Assembly: GCF_003258315.1 (NCBI RefSeq)
Contig: NZ_CP030032.1
Coordinates: 472,001-536,000, forward strand
From: Bradymonas sediminis
GTDB taxonomy: Bacteria; Myxococcota_A; Bradymonadia; Bradymonadales; Bradymonadaceae
DNA length: 64,000 nt
Reading direction: 5' to 3'
Below the pieces are notes generated by a model, which had not been told where the DNA came from, searched no databases, and worked only from the letters and a program-made list of their open reading frames with translations. Position numbers and translations under genes: made by a program. Below are positions 32,590-41,322 of this stretch, piece after piece (position 1 is the first letter of the stretch; every line of letters begins with the position of its first letter).

Positions 32590-35334
32590 ATGTCGAAACT
32601 CGTTATTGTCGAGTCGCCAGCCAAGGCGAAAACGATTGAGAAATATCTTTCCGGAGACTTCCGTGTGCTTGCATCGGTGGGTCATGTTCGTGACCTGCCC
32701 GATAATGCCAGCCAAATGCCGGAGAAATATCGCTCCGAACCCTGGGCCAAACTCGGCGTCAATACCGAGAAAGACTTCGAAGCTGTGTATGTCGTCAAGG
32801 ATGCGAGCTCCAAGAAGGCGGTCGCCGCGCTGCGAAAAGAGCTCAAAGATGCTGATGAACTCTACCTCGCAACAGACGAAGACCGTGAGGGAGAGGCGAT
32901 CAGTTGGCATCTTGTTGAGTTGCTTAAGCCGAAGGTTCCGACCCGCCGCATGGTCTTTCATGAGATCACCAAGTCGGCGATTCAGAACGCGCTGAGCGCG
33001 ACCCGTGACATCGATATGGACCTGGTTCAGGCGCAGGAAGCGCGCCGAATCTTGGACCGGCTGGTCGGGTATCCGCTCTCGTTGCTGGTGGGCCAGAAGA
33101 TCAAATACGGGCTGTCGGCGGGGCGTGTTCAATCCGTCTCGGTGCGCCTGCTGGTGGAGCGCGAGCGCGAGCGCCGCGCATTCCGCACCGGTTCCTATTG
33201 GGATATCGACGCCGAGCTCGACAAGTCCGGCAATAATTTTCCGGCCTCGCTGCGCTCCATCGACGGCACGCGCCTGGCGACCGGTAAGGACTTCGACAAA
33301 GACACTGGTAAGATCATCGAGGGCAAGGACGTCCTGCTGTTGGGCGAGAAGGAGGCGAAGAGCCTGCTCGACACCCTCAAGGACAGCCCGTGGGAAGTCC
33401 TGTCGGTCACCAAATCGCAGTATACGACCTCGCCGAAGGCCCCGTTCATCACCTCCACCTTGCAGCAGGAGGCCAGCCGTAAGCTGGGCATGTCGGCCCG
33501 CCAGGCGATGAGCATCGCGCAGCGCCTCTACGAAAGTGGGCGCATCACCTATATGCGTACCGACAGCACCAACCTGTCCAAGCAGGCGCTGAGCGCCGCG
33601 CGCGCCGCCGCCACCGCCCTGTACGGCGCCGAATACGTCAGCGATGCGCCGCGTATTTACGCCTCGAAATCCAAGGGCGCTCAGGAAGCTCATGAGGCGA
33701 TTCGTCCCGCCGGTGAGACCTTCGTGGAGCCCAAAAACACCGGGCTGCGCGGCCAAGAGTATAAGCTCTATGACCTGATCTATAAGCGTACCATCGCCTC
33801 GCAGATGGCCAACGCCAAAAAGACCCGCACCTCGGTGGACCTTAAGGCTGAAGTCGACGGCAAAGAGTTGGTCTTTCGGGCCAACGGTCTGCAGACCGAC
33901 TTCGCCGGTTTCATCAGCGCGTACCTCGAGAGCAGCGACGATCCCGAGGCCGAATTGGCTGAGCGCGAGCGTCTCCTTCCCGAAATGAAAGAAGGCGACA
34001 AGGTCGATTGCACCGCGGTTGACGCCAGCGGCCACGAGACCCAGCCGCCCGCTCGCTACACCGAAGCGTCGCTGGTCAAGGCGCTCGAGGAAGCAGGCAT
34101 CGGACGCCCGTCCACCTACTCCTCGATCATGAGCAAGATCACCCGTGACGAGCGATTCGCGCGTAAAAAAGGCAAAGCGCTCGTGCCGACCTATACGGCG
34201 TTCGCCGTTATCGAGTTGTTGGAGGGGCATTTCAGCAACCTGGTCGACCTCGACTTCACCGCGAGCATGGAGGACGACCTCGACGCGATCGCCCGAGGCG
34301 CGACCAGCAAGGTCGATTATCTGCACTCGTTTTATCGTGCCAAGGGTGCCTTCAACGACCAGCTCAAGGCCGGTGAAGAAGGGATCGACGTCGGCGAGGC
34401 GCGCATCGTCCACCTGGAAGACTTCGACGCCGTGCTGCGCGTGGGCAAAAACGGTCCCTACGCCGAGTGGGAGAGCGACGGGGAGGTCAAAAAGACCGAC
34501 GTCCCCGAGGATATTCCGCCGGCTGACCTCACGATGGAGGACCTCGAGAAGCTCTACGCCGAGCGCGCTCAATGGCCGAAATCCCTGGGCGTCGACCCCG
34601 AAACGGGCAAAGAAGTCATCGTCAATACCGGACGCTACGGGCATTATTTGCAGCTCGGTGAGCCTGAGATCGTGGAGCCGGAAGATCCTGGTTTCTATAA
34701 GAACGGCAAACCGAAGCCCAAGAAAAAGCCGAAGACGATTAAGCCCAAGACCGCGTCGGTTCCCAAGCATATTCACCCCGAGGAGATTACCCTCGACGAG
34801 GCCCTCTCGGTGCTGCGTCTGCCGCGCATCATCGGCGCTCACCCCGAAGATGGCGAGCCGATCGAGGCGACCATTGGTCGCTATGGACCGTATCTGCGTC
34901 ACCTCAAGAACTCGCGCAGCCTCGAGAACCCCGAGCAGGTCTTTAGCCTGAGCGTCGAAGAGGCGGTCGCCATCCTGAATAAACCCAAGGCTCGCCGCGG
35001 CGGCCAGAAGGTGCTCAAAGAGATCGGCGAAGATCCCGACAGCGGCGACATGATCAACGTGCTCGACGGGCGCTACGGTCCGTATGTGAAGCTTGGCAAG
35101 ACGAACGCCTCGCTTCCCAAGGGCACCAACCCGGACGAGATTACCCTCGAGCGGGCGCTTGAGTTGATCGCGGAGCGTCGGGCTAAAACCGGCACCAAGA
35201 CGACCAAAAAAGCGACTAAAAAGAAGACGACAAAGAAGAAGTCTACGTCGAAAAAGACCACGAAAAAGAAGCCGGCCAAAAAGGCGGCGAAGAAGACCAC
35301 CACCAAGAAAACCGCGGCGAAGAAGAAAGACTGA
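32590..35334 (+). CDS. topA: DNA topoisomerase I with lysine-rich tail
   Basis: 914 residues. The Toprim domain starts KLVIVESPAKAKTIEKYL and has ATDEDREGEAI for Mg. The type IA core has the catalytic Tyr in GRITYMRTDS (about residue 320). In place of the zinc fingers of E. coli TopA the C-terminus has four copies of the Toprim_Crpt repeat, with NGPYAEWE, GRYGHYLQLGE, GRYGPYLRHLK and GRYGPYVKLGK. It ends with about 45 residues made mostly of Lys, Thr and Ala (residues about 870-914). The enzyme relaxes negative supercoils. A strong terminator follows. Confidence 0.95.
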   Translation: MSKLVIVESPAKAKTIEKYLSGDFRVLASVGHVRDLPDNASQMPEKYRSEPWAKLGVNTEKDFEAVYVVKDASSKKAVAALRKELKDADELYLATDEDREGEAISWHLVELLKPKVPTRRMVFHEITKSAIQNALSATRDIDMDLVQAQEARRILDRLVGYPLSLLVGQKIKYGLSAGRVQSVSVRLLVERERERRAFRTGSYWDIDAELDKSGNNFPASLRSIDGTRLATGKDFDKDTGKIIEGKDVLLLGEKEAKSLLDTLKDSPWEVLSVTKSQYTTSPKAPFITSTLQQEASRKLGMSARQAMSIAQRLYESGRITYMRTDSTNLSKQALSAARAAATALYGAEYVSDAPRIYASKSKGAQEAHEAIRPAGETFVEPKNTGLRGQEYKLYDLIYKRTIASQMANAKKTRTSVDLKAEVDGKELVFRANGLQTDFAGFISAYLESSDDPEAELAERERLLPEMKEGDKVDCTAVDASGHETQPPARYTEASLVKALEEAGIGRPSTYSSIMSKITRDERFARKKGKALVPTYTAFAVIELLEGHFSNLVDLDFTASMEDDLDAIARGATSKVDYLHSFYRAKGAFNDQLKAGEEGIDVGEARIVHLEDFDAVLRVGKNGPYAEWESDGEVKKTDVPEDIPPADLTMEDLEKLYAERAQWPKSLGVDPETGKEVIVNTGRYGHYLQLGEPEIVEPEDPGFYKNGKPKPKKKPKTIKPKTASVPKHIHPEEITLDEALSVLRLPRIIGAHPEDGEPIEATIGRYGPYLRHLKNSRSLENPEQVFSLSVEEAVAILNKPKARRGGQKVLKEIGEDPDSGDMINVLDGRYGPYVKLGKTNASLPKGTNPDEITLERALELIAERRAKTGTKTTKKATKKKTTKKKSTSKKTTKKKPAKKAAKKTTTKKTAAKKKD

Positions 35335-35394
35335 GTCGCGCAATTCTAAGGCCATAGCACCACCGCTCTAAAACAGAAGGGCGTGTTTGGTCCC

Positions 35395-35437
35395 AGAGGC
35401 ATCAACAACTCCTAAGTTGTTGATGCCTCTTTGTTTT
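35395..35437 (+). terminator. strong Rho-independent terminator after topA
   Basis: Arms AGAGGCATCAACAACT and AGTTGTTGATGCCTCT pair perfectly over 16 bp with a 4-base loop (CCTA) and are followed by TTGTTTT. Confidence 0.92.
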
Positions 35438-35557
35438 CTTGGGGGGGCCTGCGGACGCTCCGAAATTTATTTTTGCGATCTACGCAACAGATCCTCCGGT
35501 TTTGTCGAAAACAATAGAGGAGCAAACCGCGCATCACTTTATTGAGAGGGCAGAACC

Positions 35558-36460
35558 TTGAAGATCGATCACCAAAAAGAAACGCTGATTGCCGCGCGAA
35601 AAAATGAAGCGGCGAAGAACCCTTCACCGTCAAAATCAAAAAAGTCCGAGTCCCTCGACTTCAAAAGCATGCTCGCCCAAAAAGCAGGCGCCTCATCGGA
35701 TGGCAAAAGTCGAGGCGCGTTCGGAGAAAAGCTGCGAGACGGTCGGGTGCAGATCGGGGCGCAGGCCGAGGCGTCCGGTCGTGCGCGCACGGAGCGTCAG
35801 GTCGGGGAGGGGCACCGCGAAAAGCGGGTGGAACAGCGCCAGGTCGAGGGGCATCAGCATCGGGTTGGGCGCGAAGCCGGGGAGGGCGAGCGCGCCCAGA
35901 CCGCCCGCGAGATCGGCGCGAAGCGCGACGAGCAGATTCAGCAGAAGGTGCATCATAAAATGGAGGATCGCGCCGCTGAGCAGCAGGGCGCGCGACGAAA
36001 TCCCGGGGCGAATCAATCAGCCTTGGGAGCCAGAGATGCGCAAAAGAGCGACCCCGCCACGAGCCGCGCGGCGCTTGAGGAGGCTAGCGGCGCGGCAGGC
36101 GCCGAAGGCGGCGGTATTTCTCAGGCACAGCCAGGGAGTGAGCCTCGCGTCGAGACGGCCGCCACAAAGTCCTCCAATCAAGCGGAGCGGCGCGAGCAGG
36201 TCGCCAAGATCGCGCGGGCGCTGGTTGAGAAGACGCATATCGGCACCGATAGCGCAGGGCGACAGGTGATGTTGATGGAGTTGGAGGTGCCCGGGCGCGG
36301 CCAGATTCGTGTCCGCCTGCGACGCCGCGGAGAGGGCTACGAGCTTCGCATGCGGCCCGAGAACCAGGACCTGGCCCGTGACCTGCGCCAGGAGCGCGAC
36401 ACCTTTCGCGAGAGCGCTGCCAGGAATGGCGTGAGCTTCTCAAGCATCGAGATCGTCTAG
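35558..36460 (+). CDS. FliK/SctP-like hook or needle length-control protein
   Basis: 300 residues. The start is TTG with GAGAGGG upstream. Residues 1-190 are polar, Gln/Arg/Glu-rich and low in complexity, as in the N-terminal half of FliK and SctP. The C-terminal 100 residues match the pattern of the Flg_hook domain: MELEVPGRGQIRVRLRRRG, YELRMRPENQDLARDL, NGVSFSSIEIV. Known role: measures hook or needle length and switches substrate of the type III export gate. The next gene is a SctQ-like C-ring protein, which supports a type III role. No other export gene is in the window. Confidence 0.7.
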   Translation: MKIDHQKETLIAARKNEAAKNPSPSKSKKSESLDFKSMLAQKAGASSDGKSRGAFGEKLRDGRVQIGAQAEASGRARTERQVGEGHREKRVEQRQVEGHQHRVGREAGEGERAQTAREIGAKRDEQIQQKVHHKMEDRAAEQQGARRNPGANQSALGARDAQKSDPATSRAALEEASGAAGAEGGGISQAQPGSEPRVETAATKSSNQAERREQVAKIARALVEKTHIGTDSAGRQVMLMELEVPGRGQIRVRLRRRGEGYELRMRPENQDLARDLRQERDTFRESAARNGVSFSSIEIV

Positions 36461-36510
36461 GTCTATTTGAGCGCGATCGTTTTTTTCCTTCTTTCCGATG
36501 AATCGCAGCG

Positions 36511-37845
36511 ATGAAAAGTCCCCAAATATCCCCGCCCCGCTCACCTTCGCGCCCGCGGCGAAAGGTCATTCATCCTCTGACGCCCGACGCATTCGAATCG
36601 CTGCGCGCCTCTCAGGTTCGCTGGGGGAATCGCCTGCTGCGGCTGCTCGGTGCGCCGGTGCCCGGAGAGCGTCTTCTGGACGCGTTGGCCGACCAACTCG
36701 CCACGGTCCTCGGTGCGCCCTACGATGTCTTTTTCCACGCGTCGCGGACCTATGCCGGGGCGAAATTCAACGCGCCGGTCGACCGGGCTTTCTCGACGAG
36801 CTTCGCCCTGGAGCCCGACCCCGATATGGGGGTGATAAGCATTGATATGAACCTCGTTCAGGGCTGTCTCGAAGGGCTTCTGGAGGACGAGCCGGCCGAG
36901 GTGCGAAGTCTTCTGCCGGTGACGCCGCGCGATTTCGGGCTGATGAATTTTGTTCTATTGGAGCTGCTCAATTGGCTCTGCGCGCGGGGTTTGCCGCCGA
37001 TCAGTATTCCGGCGAGCGCTCCGGATATGGGCGTCATCGCGCGCCAATTGAGCCAGCAGGCCGAGATCGTTGAGCTTGTCTACGCGGTGAGCACGCCCAG
37101 CAGCGCGGGGCTTGTGCGCATCTACGTCCCGTCGGCGATGGTCCAGTCGATGGAGATCTTCGTGACCCGGGGCACCCACCTCAATCGGCAACGTCGCCGG
37201 CTTGTCCATTCGCGCCTGGCGCCGCTGCGAACTCGACTTCAGGTCGAGGCGGCGCGGGTTACCCTGGGGGCGCAGGACTATCGGTCCCTGGCCCCTGGCG
37301 ACATTCTATTGCCCGAGCGGCACGGCTTTGAACTCGGCCAGGCAGCCGCCGAAGTCACCGGCTATCCCCCCGGCGGCCGAGACGCCTCGCCGGCAGGGAA
37401 GACCTATCTGAGCGGGCTGGCCGGGGCTCACTTTCCATGTCGGATTCGTCCCAACGCGCAGGTTCCCTGGGAGCTTGAGTTCGGCGCGAATCTGCCCGTC
37501 ACGCCCGCGAAAAAATCATCCGCGATGCCGACCCAGGCCATCGATATCTCCAAAATAACCGAGGAAAAAATGATGCCCTCCGAAGAGATTCAAAAACAGC
37601 GCGAAGACGCCGCTCAGATGGCTCCGATTCTCGAGCAAACCGAGGTCGATATTCTGATCGCGGTTGGCCAGGTGACGCTGTCGATGTCCGAGTTGGCCCA
37701 GCTTCAGTCGGGCTATGTGCTCGAGCTCGAGCGGCGTATTCAGGACGGCGTCGATCTGGTCGTCGATGGGGTTCGGGTGGGGGTTGGGGAGTTGGTGCTC
37801 GTGGAGCAGCGCCTTGGGGTGCGCGTGCTGTCGATCGACGCATAG
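36511..37845 (+). CDS. SctQ/FliM-FliN-like C-ring protein
   Basis: 444 residues. The C-terminal 75 residues form a SpoA (surface presentation of antigens) domain: VDILIAVGQVTLSMSELAQL, then LELERRIQDGVDLVVDG, then GELVLVEQRLGVRVLSI. A first SpoA-like half lies at about residues 255-325 (LAPGDILLPERHG). The 250-residue N-terminal half resembles SctQ or FliM adaptor regions. The product builds the cytosolic sorting platform of a type III secretion or flagellar machine. It starts 50 bp after the SctP-like gene. No strong ribosome site is visible. Confidence 0.8.
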   Translation: MKSPQISPPRSPSRPRRKVIHPLTPDAFESLRASQVRWGNRLLRLLGAPVPGERLLDALADQLATVLGAPYDVFFHASRTYAGAKFNAPVDRAFSTSFALEPDPDMGVISIDMNLVQGCLEGLLEDEPAEVRSLLPVTPRDFGLMNFVLLELLNWLCARGLPPISIPASAPDMGVIARQLSQQAEIVELVYAVSTPSSAGLVRIYVPSAMVQSMEIFVTRGTHLNRQRRRLVHSRLAPLRTRLQVEAARVTLGAQDYRSLAPGDILLPERHGFELGQAAAEVTGYPPGGRDASPAGKTYLSGLAGAHFPCRIRPNAQVPWELEFGANLPVTPAKKSSAMPTQAIDISKITEEKMMPSEEIQKQREDAAQMAPILEQTEVDILIAVGQVTLSMSELAQLQSGYVLELERRIQDGVDLVVDGVRVGVGELVLVEQRLGVRVLSIDA

Positions 37846-37872
37846 GCCGGTCGGCAGCACGCGCTGCATCTT

Positions 37873-39156
37873 CTACGCAGCCAGGCCCTCGCCGGTGCGG
37901 AGTTGTTTGGACGCCACGTGTAGCGCGTCGATGAGACGGTCGATGCGGCGCGGGTCGAGGTCGTGCCAGCGCCAGTCTGCGTCGAGGTGAACCGCGAGGG
38001 CTGCGCCATTTCGCAGCGGCTTGAGGCGCAGGCTGCGCAAAAAATCGATGTCGAGGTCGCTCAACTCCTCGGCGCGGGCGCGCCAGCATCGGAGCTGCGG
38101 CACTGCCCGCAGCGGTCGGCCCGCCGCGTCTTTGGTATGCGTGGTGCGCGCCAAGGATTGCTGGACCGCGCTCCACTGCTTGTGTGCCCGCGCTGAGTCG
38201 AAGAGGGTCGCGACCCAGGACTCGCCGGCTTCTTCAAGGCATAAGACCTGGCCATCGCCCACCGCGAAGGGAAACGGGAAGGCGACGCCCGGGCGGCTCG
38301 CGGCCGAGACCTCGAGGACCGAGAAGGCCTGGGCGAGGCGTCGCCAACAATCGCTGGGTAGGTCAGACTCCGACGGGGAGACGAGCGCGTCGACCTTTCG
38401 AGAGGGTGCCGGCTCTCGGGTTTCGCAATGGCGATGCCTCATCGAGCGAATGCAATGGTTTATCAACAGAAGCTCGCCGCGCTCGCGCATATAGTCCCTT
38501 CGGGCCTGCGGCTGGTTCCCCCACCCGGATGCTTCAAGGGAGAGTTGACTGAGAATCGTGGCGACCGAGTCCTTTGGCAGCTGGAGCGCGCGGGGCGCGG
38601 CGAGGAACCCGCCGGCATCGAAGACACGCCAGGCGGCGATTTCGCCGATCTGCGGGCTTGAGTCTGATTCCAGCGCGGTGACCTCGACGAAGGCCTCGTC
38701 ACAAAGTCGGCGCAACTCAACCCGATGGGGCGCCCCGGGGGATGGGAGCCCCACGACTTCGTAGAGTTCCCAGGCGGAGGCTGCGAGCGCCGGCAAATAT
38801 GCCTGAACCTCGCCGGGGAGGGCGTCGGATTGCAGCAGGGCACAGTCCATCAGGCTATGTCCGCGGGAATTGGCCACCGCGAAAGCCGCAAACTCGTGCA
38901 CCGACGTTTGCAGGCGGAGCAACCCCGCCTCGCCGCTGCCTCGGGGGACCGGGCCTCTTTGAATCTCGCGAATCGTCGCCGTCGGCATGCGCGCCAATGA
39001 TGGGCAGGGATTGCGCTTCAGCGCGCGCGCGCCGAGGCGTCGGAATTGCTCCATTAATTCGGCGAAATTCAGGTGCCAATAAACGTCTGGCATGTTAGCG
39101 ATGGGAAGCTGTAATGCTTCGAATTTCGAAGCATTTGTCGTCTCGAAGTCGCGCAT
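37873..39156 (-). CDS. unknown protein, divergent from 39383
   Basis: 427 residues from the ATG at 39156, which has GGAG 8 bases upstream; ATGs at 39183 and 39237 lack one. No family is recognised. It is Cys-poor, with no signal peptide or membrane segment. The sequence has mixed alpha/beta character, with a central basic region (RRDYMRERGELLLINHCIRS) and a Trp-rich C-terminal third (SWVATLFDSARAHKQWSAV; DADWRWHDLDPRRIDRLI). A perfect 23-base palindrome lies inside its first 20 codons (39113-39135). It is convergent with the SctQ-like gene, 27 bp away, and may be linked to type III functions. Confidence 0.72.
   Translation of the reverse strand: MRDFETTNASKFEALQLPIANMPDVYWHLNFAELMEQFRRLGARALKRNPCPSLARMPTATIREIQRGPVPRGSGEAGLLRLQTSVHEFAAFAVANSRGHSLMDCALLQSDALPGEVQAYLPALAASAWELYEVVGLPSPGAPHRVELRRLCDEAFVEVTALESDSSPQIGEIAAWRVFDAGGFLAAPRALQLPKDSVATILSQLSLEASGWGNQPQARRDYMRERGELLLINHCIRSMRHRHCETREPAPSRKVDALVSPSESDLPSDCWRRLAQAFSVLEVSAASRPGVAFPFPFAVGDGQVLCLEEAGESWVATLFDSARAHKQWSAVQQSLARTTHTKDAAGRPLRAVPQLRCWRARAEELSDLDIDFLRSLRLKPLRNGAALAVHLDADWRWHDLDPRRIDRLIDALHVASKQLRTGEGLAA
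39113..39135. promoter_or_regulatory. perfect 11+1+11 palindrome inside the start of gene 37873-39156
   Basis: Arms AATGCTTCGAA and TTCGAAGCATT face each other across a single T. The site lies in codons about 8-15, in coding sequence. Its geometry equals that of the palindrome at 41234. It could be an operator or chance. Confidence 0.4.
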
Positions 39157-39234
39157 CTTTATATCTCCATATTCTTGGTTCATATTCGAGTTTTCGGGCG
39201 CGCCACGTCGCAAGCCCGTTATTATTGTTTTCGG

Positions 39235-39250
39235 CAATTTCTCGAAATTG
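39235..39250. promoter_or_regulatory. 16-bp palindrome in divergent promoter region
   Basis: CAATTTC-TC-GAAATTG is a perfect inverted repeat in the AT-rich part of the 226-bp gap between two divergent unknown genes. Its place fits a dimeric repressor or activator site. Confidence 0.45.
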
Positions 39251-39327
39251 TTTCTAAATTAGTGGAGAATCGGCCATTGAGGCCTGCGCAGGTGGGGTCG
39301 GCCTATTTGGGCCGCCGGGACATTTGA

Positions 39328-39360
39328 GACGCACCGCACCATCGGTGCGAGTCTTTTTTT
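39328..39360 (+). terminator. Rho-independent hairpin in the leader of gene 39383
   Basis: GCACCG-CACCAT-CGGTGC with outer GAC/GTC pairs and a run of seven T. It ends 22 bases before the GTG start of the gene at 39383. The nearest plus-strand gene upstream ends at 37845, so it is not that gene's ordinary terminator. It suits transcription attenuation. Two small hairpins (GGCC-ATTGA-GGCC and CGGCC-TATTT-GGGCCG) lie just before it. Confidence 0.6.
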
Positions 39361-39382
39361 CGGCCAAATTTGTGGAAAAAAC

Positions 39383-40480
39383 GTGAAAGATCAGAAGATA
39401 AATCAGAACGACGAGCCCGCTGAAAACACTGCCATCCGCCTTGAACCGGAGCATATCGACCAGATCTTGGCCTCCCCGGCGCTCGAGGCCGCGCATATCT
39501 CGGCGTTGCTCGGCAACGGCGCGCCGAATATCGATCTCCTGCTATATATCGCGGAACACCCCATGCTGGTGCGCTTAGAGCGCGATAATCGACTCCCCGA
39601 GGCGTTGGAGACGACGCTGGTGGAGGCGTTCTTTAGCGCGATGCCCCAGCTTGGGCTTCGCGCCTACGGACCGCTGGCGAGCCTTAAGGCCCGCACGCGA
39701 GCGCGCCTCGACGCCGAGCGGCGTAAATACGAATTGACCGCAAAATATGTGGCGAAATGCGTCGAGAAAGAGGACGCGGCGCTGCAATTATTAAGGAATT
39801 ATCTGGAGACCGACCCGGCGCCGATCTTCGTGAGCGCGATGCGCACGCAATGGTCCGACTGGGTGGCGCGGGCAGAAGATGCGCGCGATCGCGGCGAGGG
39901 GTTGGAGATTTTGCAGGAGTCGCCGGCGTTGATCGCGGCGCTGCAAGCGCCGGGGGATGCTTCGGCGGCGATGGTCGCTGAGGAGTTGGCCAAACTCACG
40001 GCGAAGCTGAGCGAAGCGGTGGCCGGGACAGGCGCGTCCGACCTGATCTTGCGTCGGGCGCTGCGGGTCGGAGAGCCGCAGGCGAAGTTGGTCGCTGCGG
40101 CGATGGCGACCTTCGGTGGACGGGTCGATCTGGTGCGAGAAATCCTGGGCGTGTTCCTGTCGGGAGCATCCCATGCCCCGCACTATGCCGTGATGGCCGC
40201 GCGCCTCGCCCCGTTGACCACGCGCAATACCTTCGCCCAATATCTGGTCGATATCGCGTCCCAAAACCCTGAAGAACCCGAGGCTAAGATCACGGCTGAG
40301 CGCACCCATACAATCCTGAGCGCCCGGAGCGTGCTGCCGCTCATTGGCAGCCCCCTGCCCGCGGTCGATGTGGCTCAATTCCCCGACACCGACGAATATG
40401 CGCTGCTCCGAAGCATCCCGCCCACCGTGGAGGCGATGTGGAAGATGTGGGATGAGATTACACCCGTCGGCAACTCGTGA
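39383..40480 (+). CDS. helical protein of unknown function with leader attenuator
   Basis: 365 residues, GTG start. No family is recognised. It is largely helical and soluble, with no signal or membrane segment. Residues 28-60 (ILASPALEAAHISALLGNGAPNIDLLLYIAEHPMLV), 90-150 and 190-310 look like paired helices, possibly HEAT-like, e.g. RRALRVGEPQAKLVAAAMATF and VREILGVFLSGASH. It is preceded by a terminator-like hairpin and divergent from another unknown gene. The small unknown gene at 40523 points toward it. Confidence 0.7.
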   Translation: MKDQKINQNDEPAENTAIRLEPEHIDQILASPALEAAHISALLGNGAPNIDLLLYIAEHPMLVRLERDNRLPEALETTLVEAFFSAMPQLGLRAYGPLASLKARTRARLDAERRKYELTAKYVAKCVEKEDAALQLLRNYLETDPAPIFVSAMRTQWSDWVARAEDARDRGEGLEILQESPALIAALQAPGDASAAMVAEELAKLTAKLSEAVAGTGASDLILRRALRVGEPQAKLVAAAMATFGGRVDLVREILGVFLSGASHAPHYAVMAARLAPLTTRNTFAQYLVDIASQNPEEPEAKITAERTHTILSARSVLPLIGSPLPAVDVAQFPDTDEYALLRSIPPTVEAMWKMWDEITPVGNS

Positions 40481-40522
40481 TGCTGACCGACGAAGCCGCC
40501 TCAGTGTCGGCCCCCGGGGAGC

Positions 40523-40822
40523 TTAGACGCTGGGGAGGTCGCCCAGGTTATCGGCGCATAAGCGCTCCTCATCCAGGCGAAGGTAGATTTCGCCGCTGAT
40601 ACCGATAAGCTCGATCATCTCCCCGATATTCTCGGCTTCGTAATCCCACACGAAGATGAGCTTGTCGTCTTTTAATAGCTCGATGATCTCGGCGCGTTCG
40701 ACCAGCTTTCGGTCTTCGAATTCCCCGGACGCGTCGCGCACGAGCAGCCGAAGTTGTGCCACGCGGCCGGTGTCGGGATCTTCGCGGTAGTGGGTCGCGA
40801 TATAGGTATTGGTGTCTTCCAT
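40523..40822 (-). CDS. small acidic protein of unknown function
   Basis: 99 residues; AGGAG about 9 bases before the ATG gives a firm start. The composition is acidic, with alternating beta-like segments (VAQLRLLVRD, KLIFVWDYEAENIGEMIELIGISGEIYLRL). It is cytosolic and has no recognised domain. The 500-bp gap that follows (40823-41322) contains no convincing gene: it holds AT-rich promoter-like DNA, one isolated AAGGAGA, and the palindrome at 41234. Confidence 0.7.
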   Translation of the reverse strand: MEDTNTYIATHYREDPDTGRVAQLRLLVRDASGEFEDRKLVERAEIIELLKDDKLIFVWDYEAENIGEMIELIGISGEIYLRLDEERLCADNLGDLPSV

Positions 40823-41233
40823 CGGGTCGCTCCTGGGGGAGAAGAATTGGATGCGTCGTGATTTTGGCGAATCGTGTTACCGATCGCGCTCGGCAGGCGC
40901 GTGGCTAAAACGCCAGCGGCCAAATTGCAACATTATAACGCGCGCCAACGCTTTAGGCCGCCTTTTTACAGTATTTTAACGTGCAGAATTCACATTGTTC
41001 GCTACTCTAATAGGCACCTGTATAGCGTCCACGGCGGTTTAAGGTGAGGGAACTCATCCATATATACGCCGCCAAGGAGAGTTTTTCGTGATTGTTGAGC
41101 ACGAATGACGCGATAACAATGCTACGCACTCGGTGGCCCCTGGTCACTTTATTTCAGAATGATGTGGCCGCTCGGCTCAATAGCTGCTATATTTATCAGT
41201 ACAAGCAATAACTCAACCACGATGTGGGATTAA

Positions 41234-41256
41234 ATTCGAGATCTTAGATCTCGAAT
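41234..41256. promoter_or_regulatory. perfect 11+1+11 palindrome, probable operator of the response-regulator gene
   Basis: Arms ATTCGAGATCT and AGATCTCGAAT are separated by one T and lie about 67 bases before the ATG of the OmpR-type regulator, at the end of a 500-bp AT-rich gap. This fits a site for a dimeric DNA-binding protein, possibly the regulator itself. Confidence 0.55.
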
Positions 41257-41322
41257 GGCGTCATTTTGGAAGCGCAAAATTAGTTGGATGTTATTTATTA
41301 CCGTCGTTAACCCCCGATACTT

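Noticed and set aside
31876-35355. 1159-codon open frame on the minus strand across the TPR gene and topA
   Set aside because: It is a mirror of high-GC coding DNA; the plus-strand frames encode clear TPR and topoisomerase I proteins, and the minus frame has no recognisable domain.
41088-41108. Six-codon reading frame after AAGGAGA in the 500-bp gap
   Set aside because: Too short to call; the ribosome-like site alone is weak evidence for a leader peptide.
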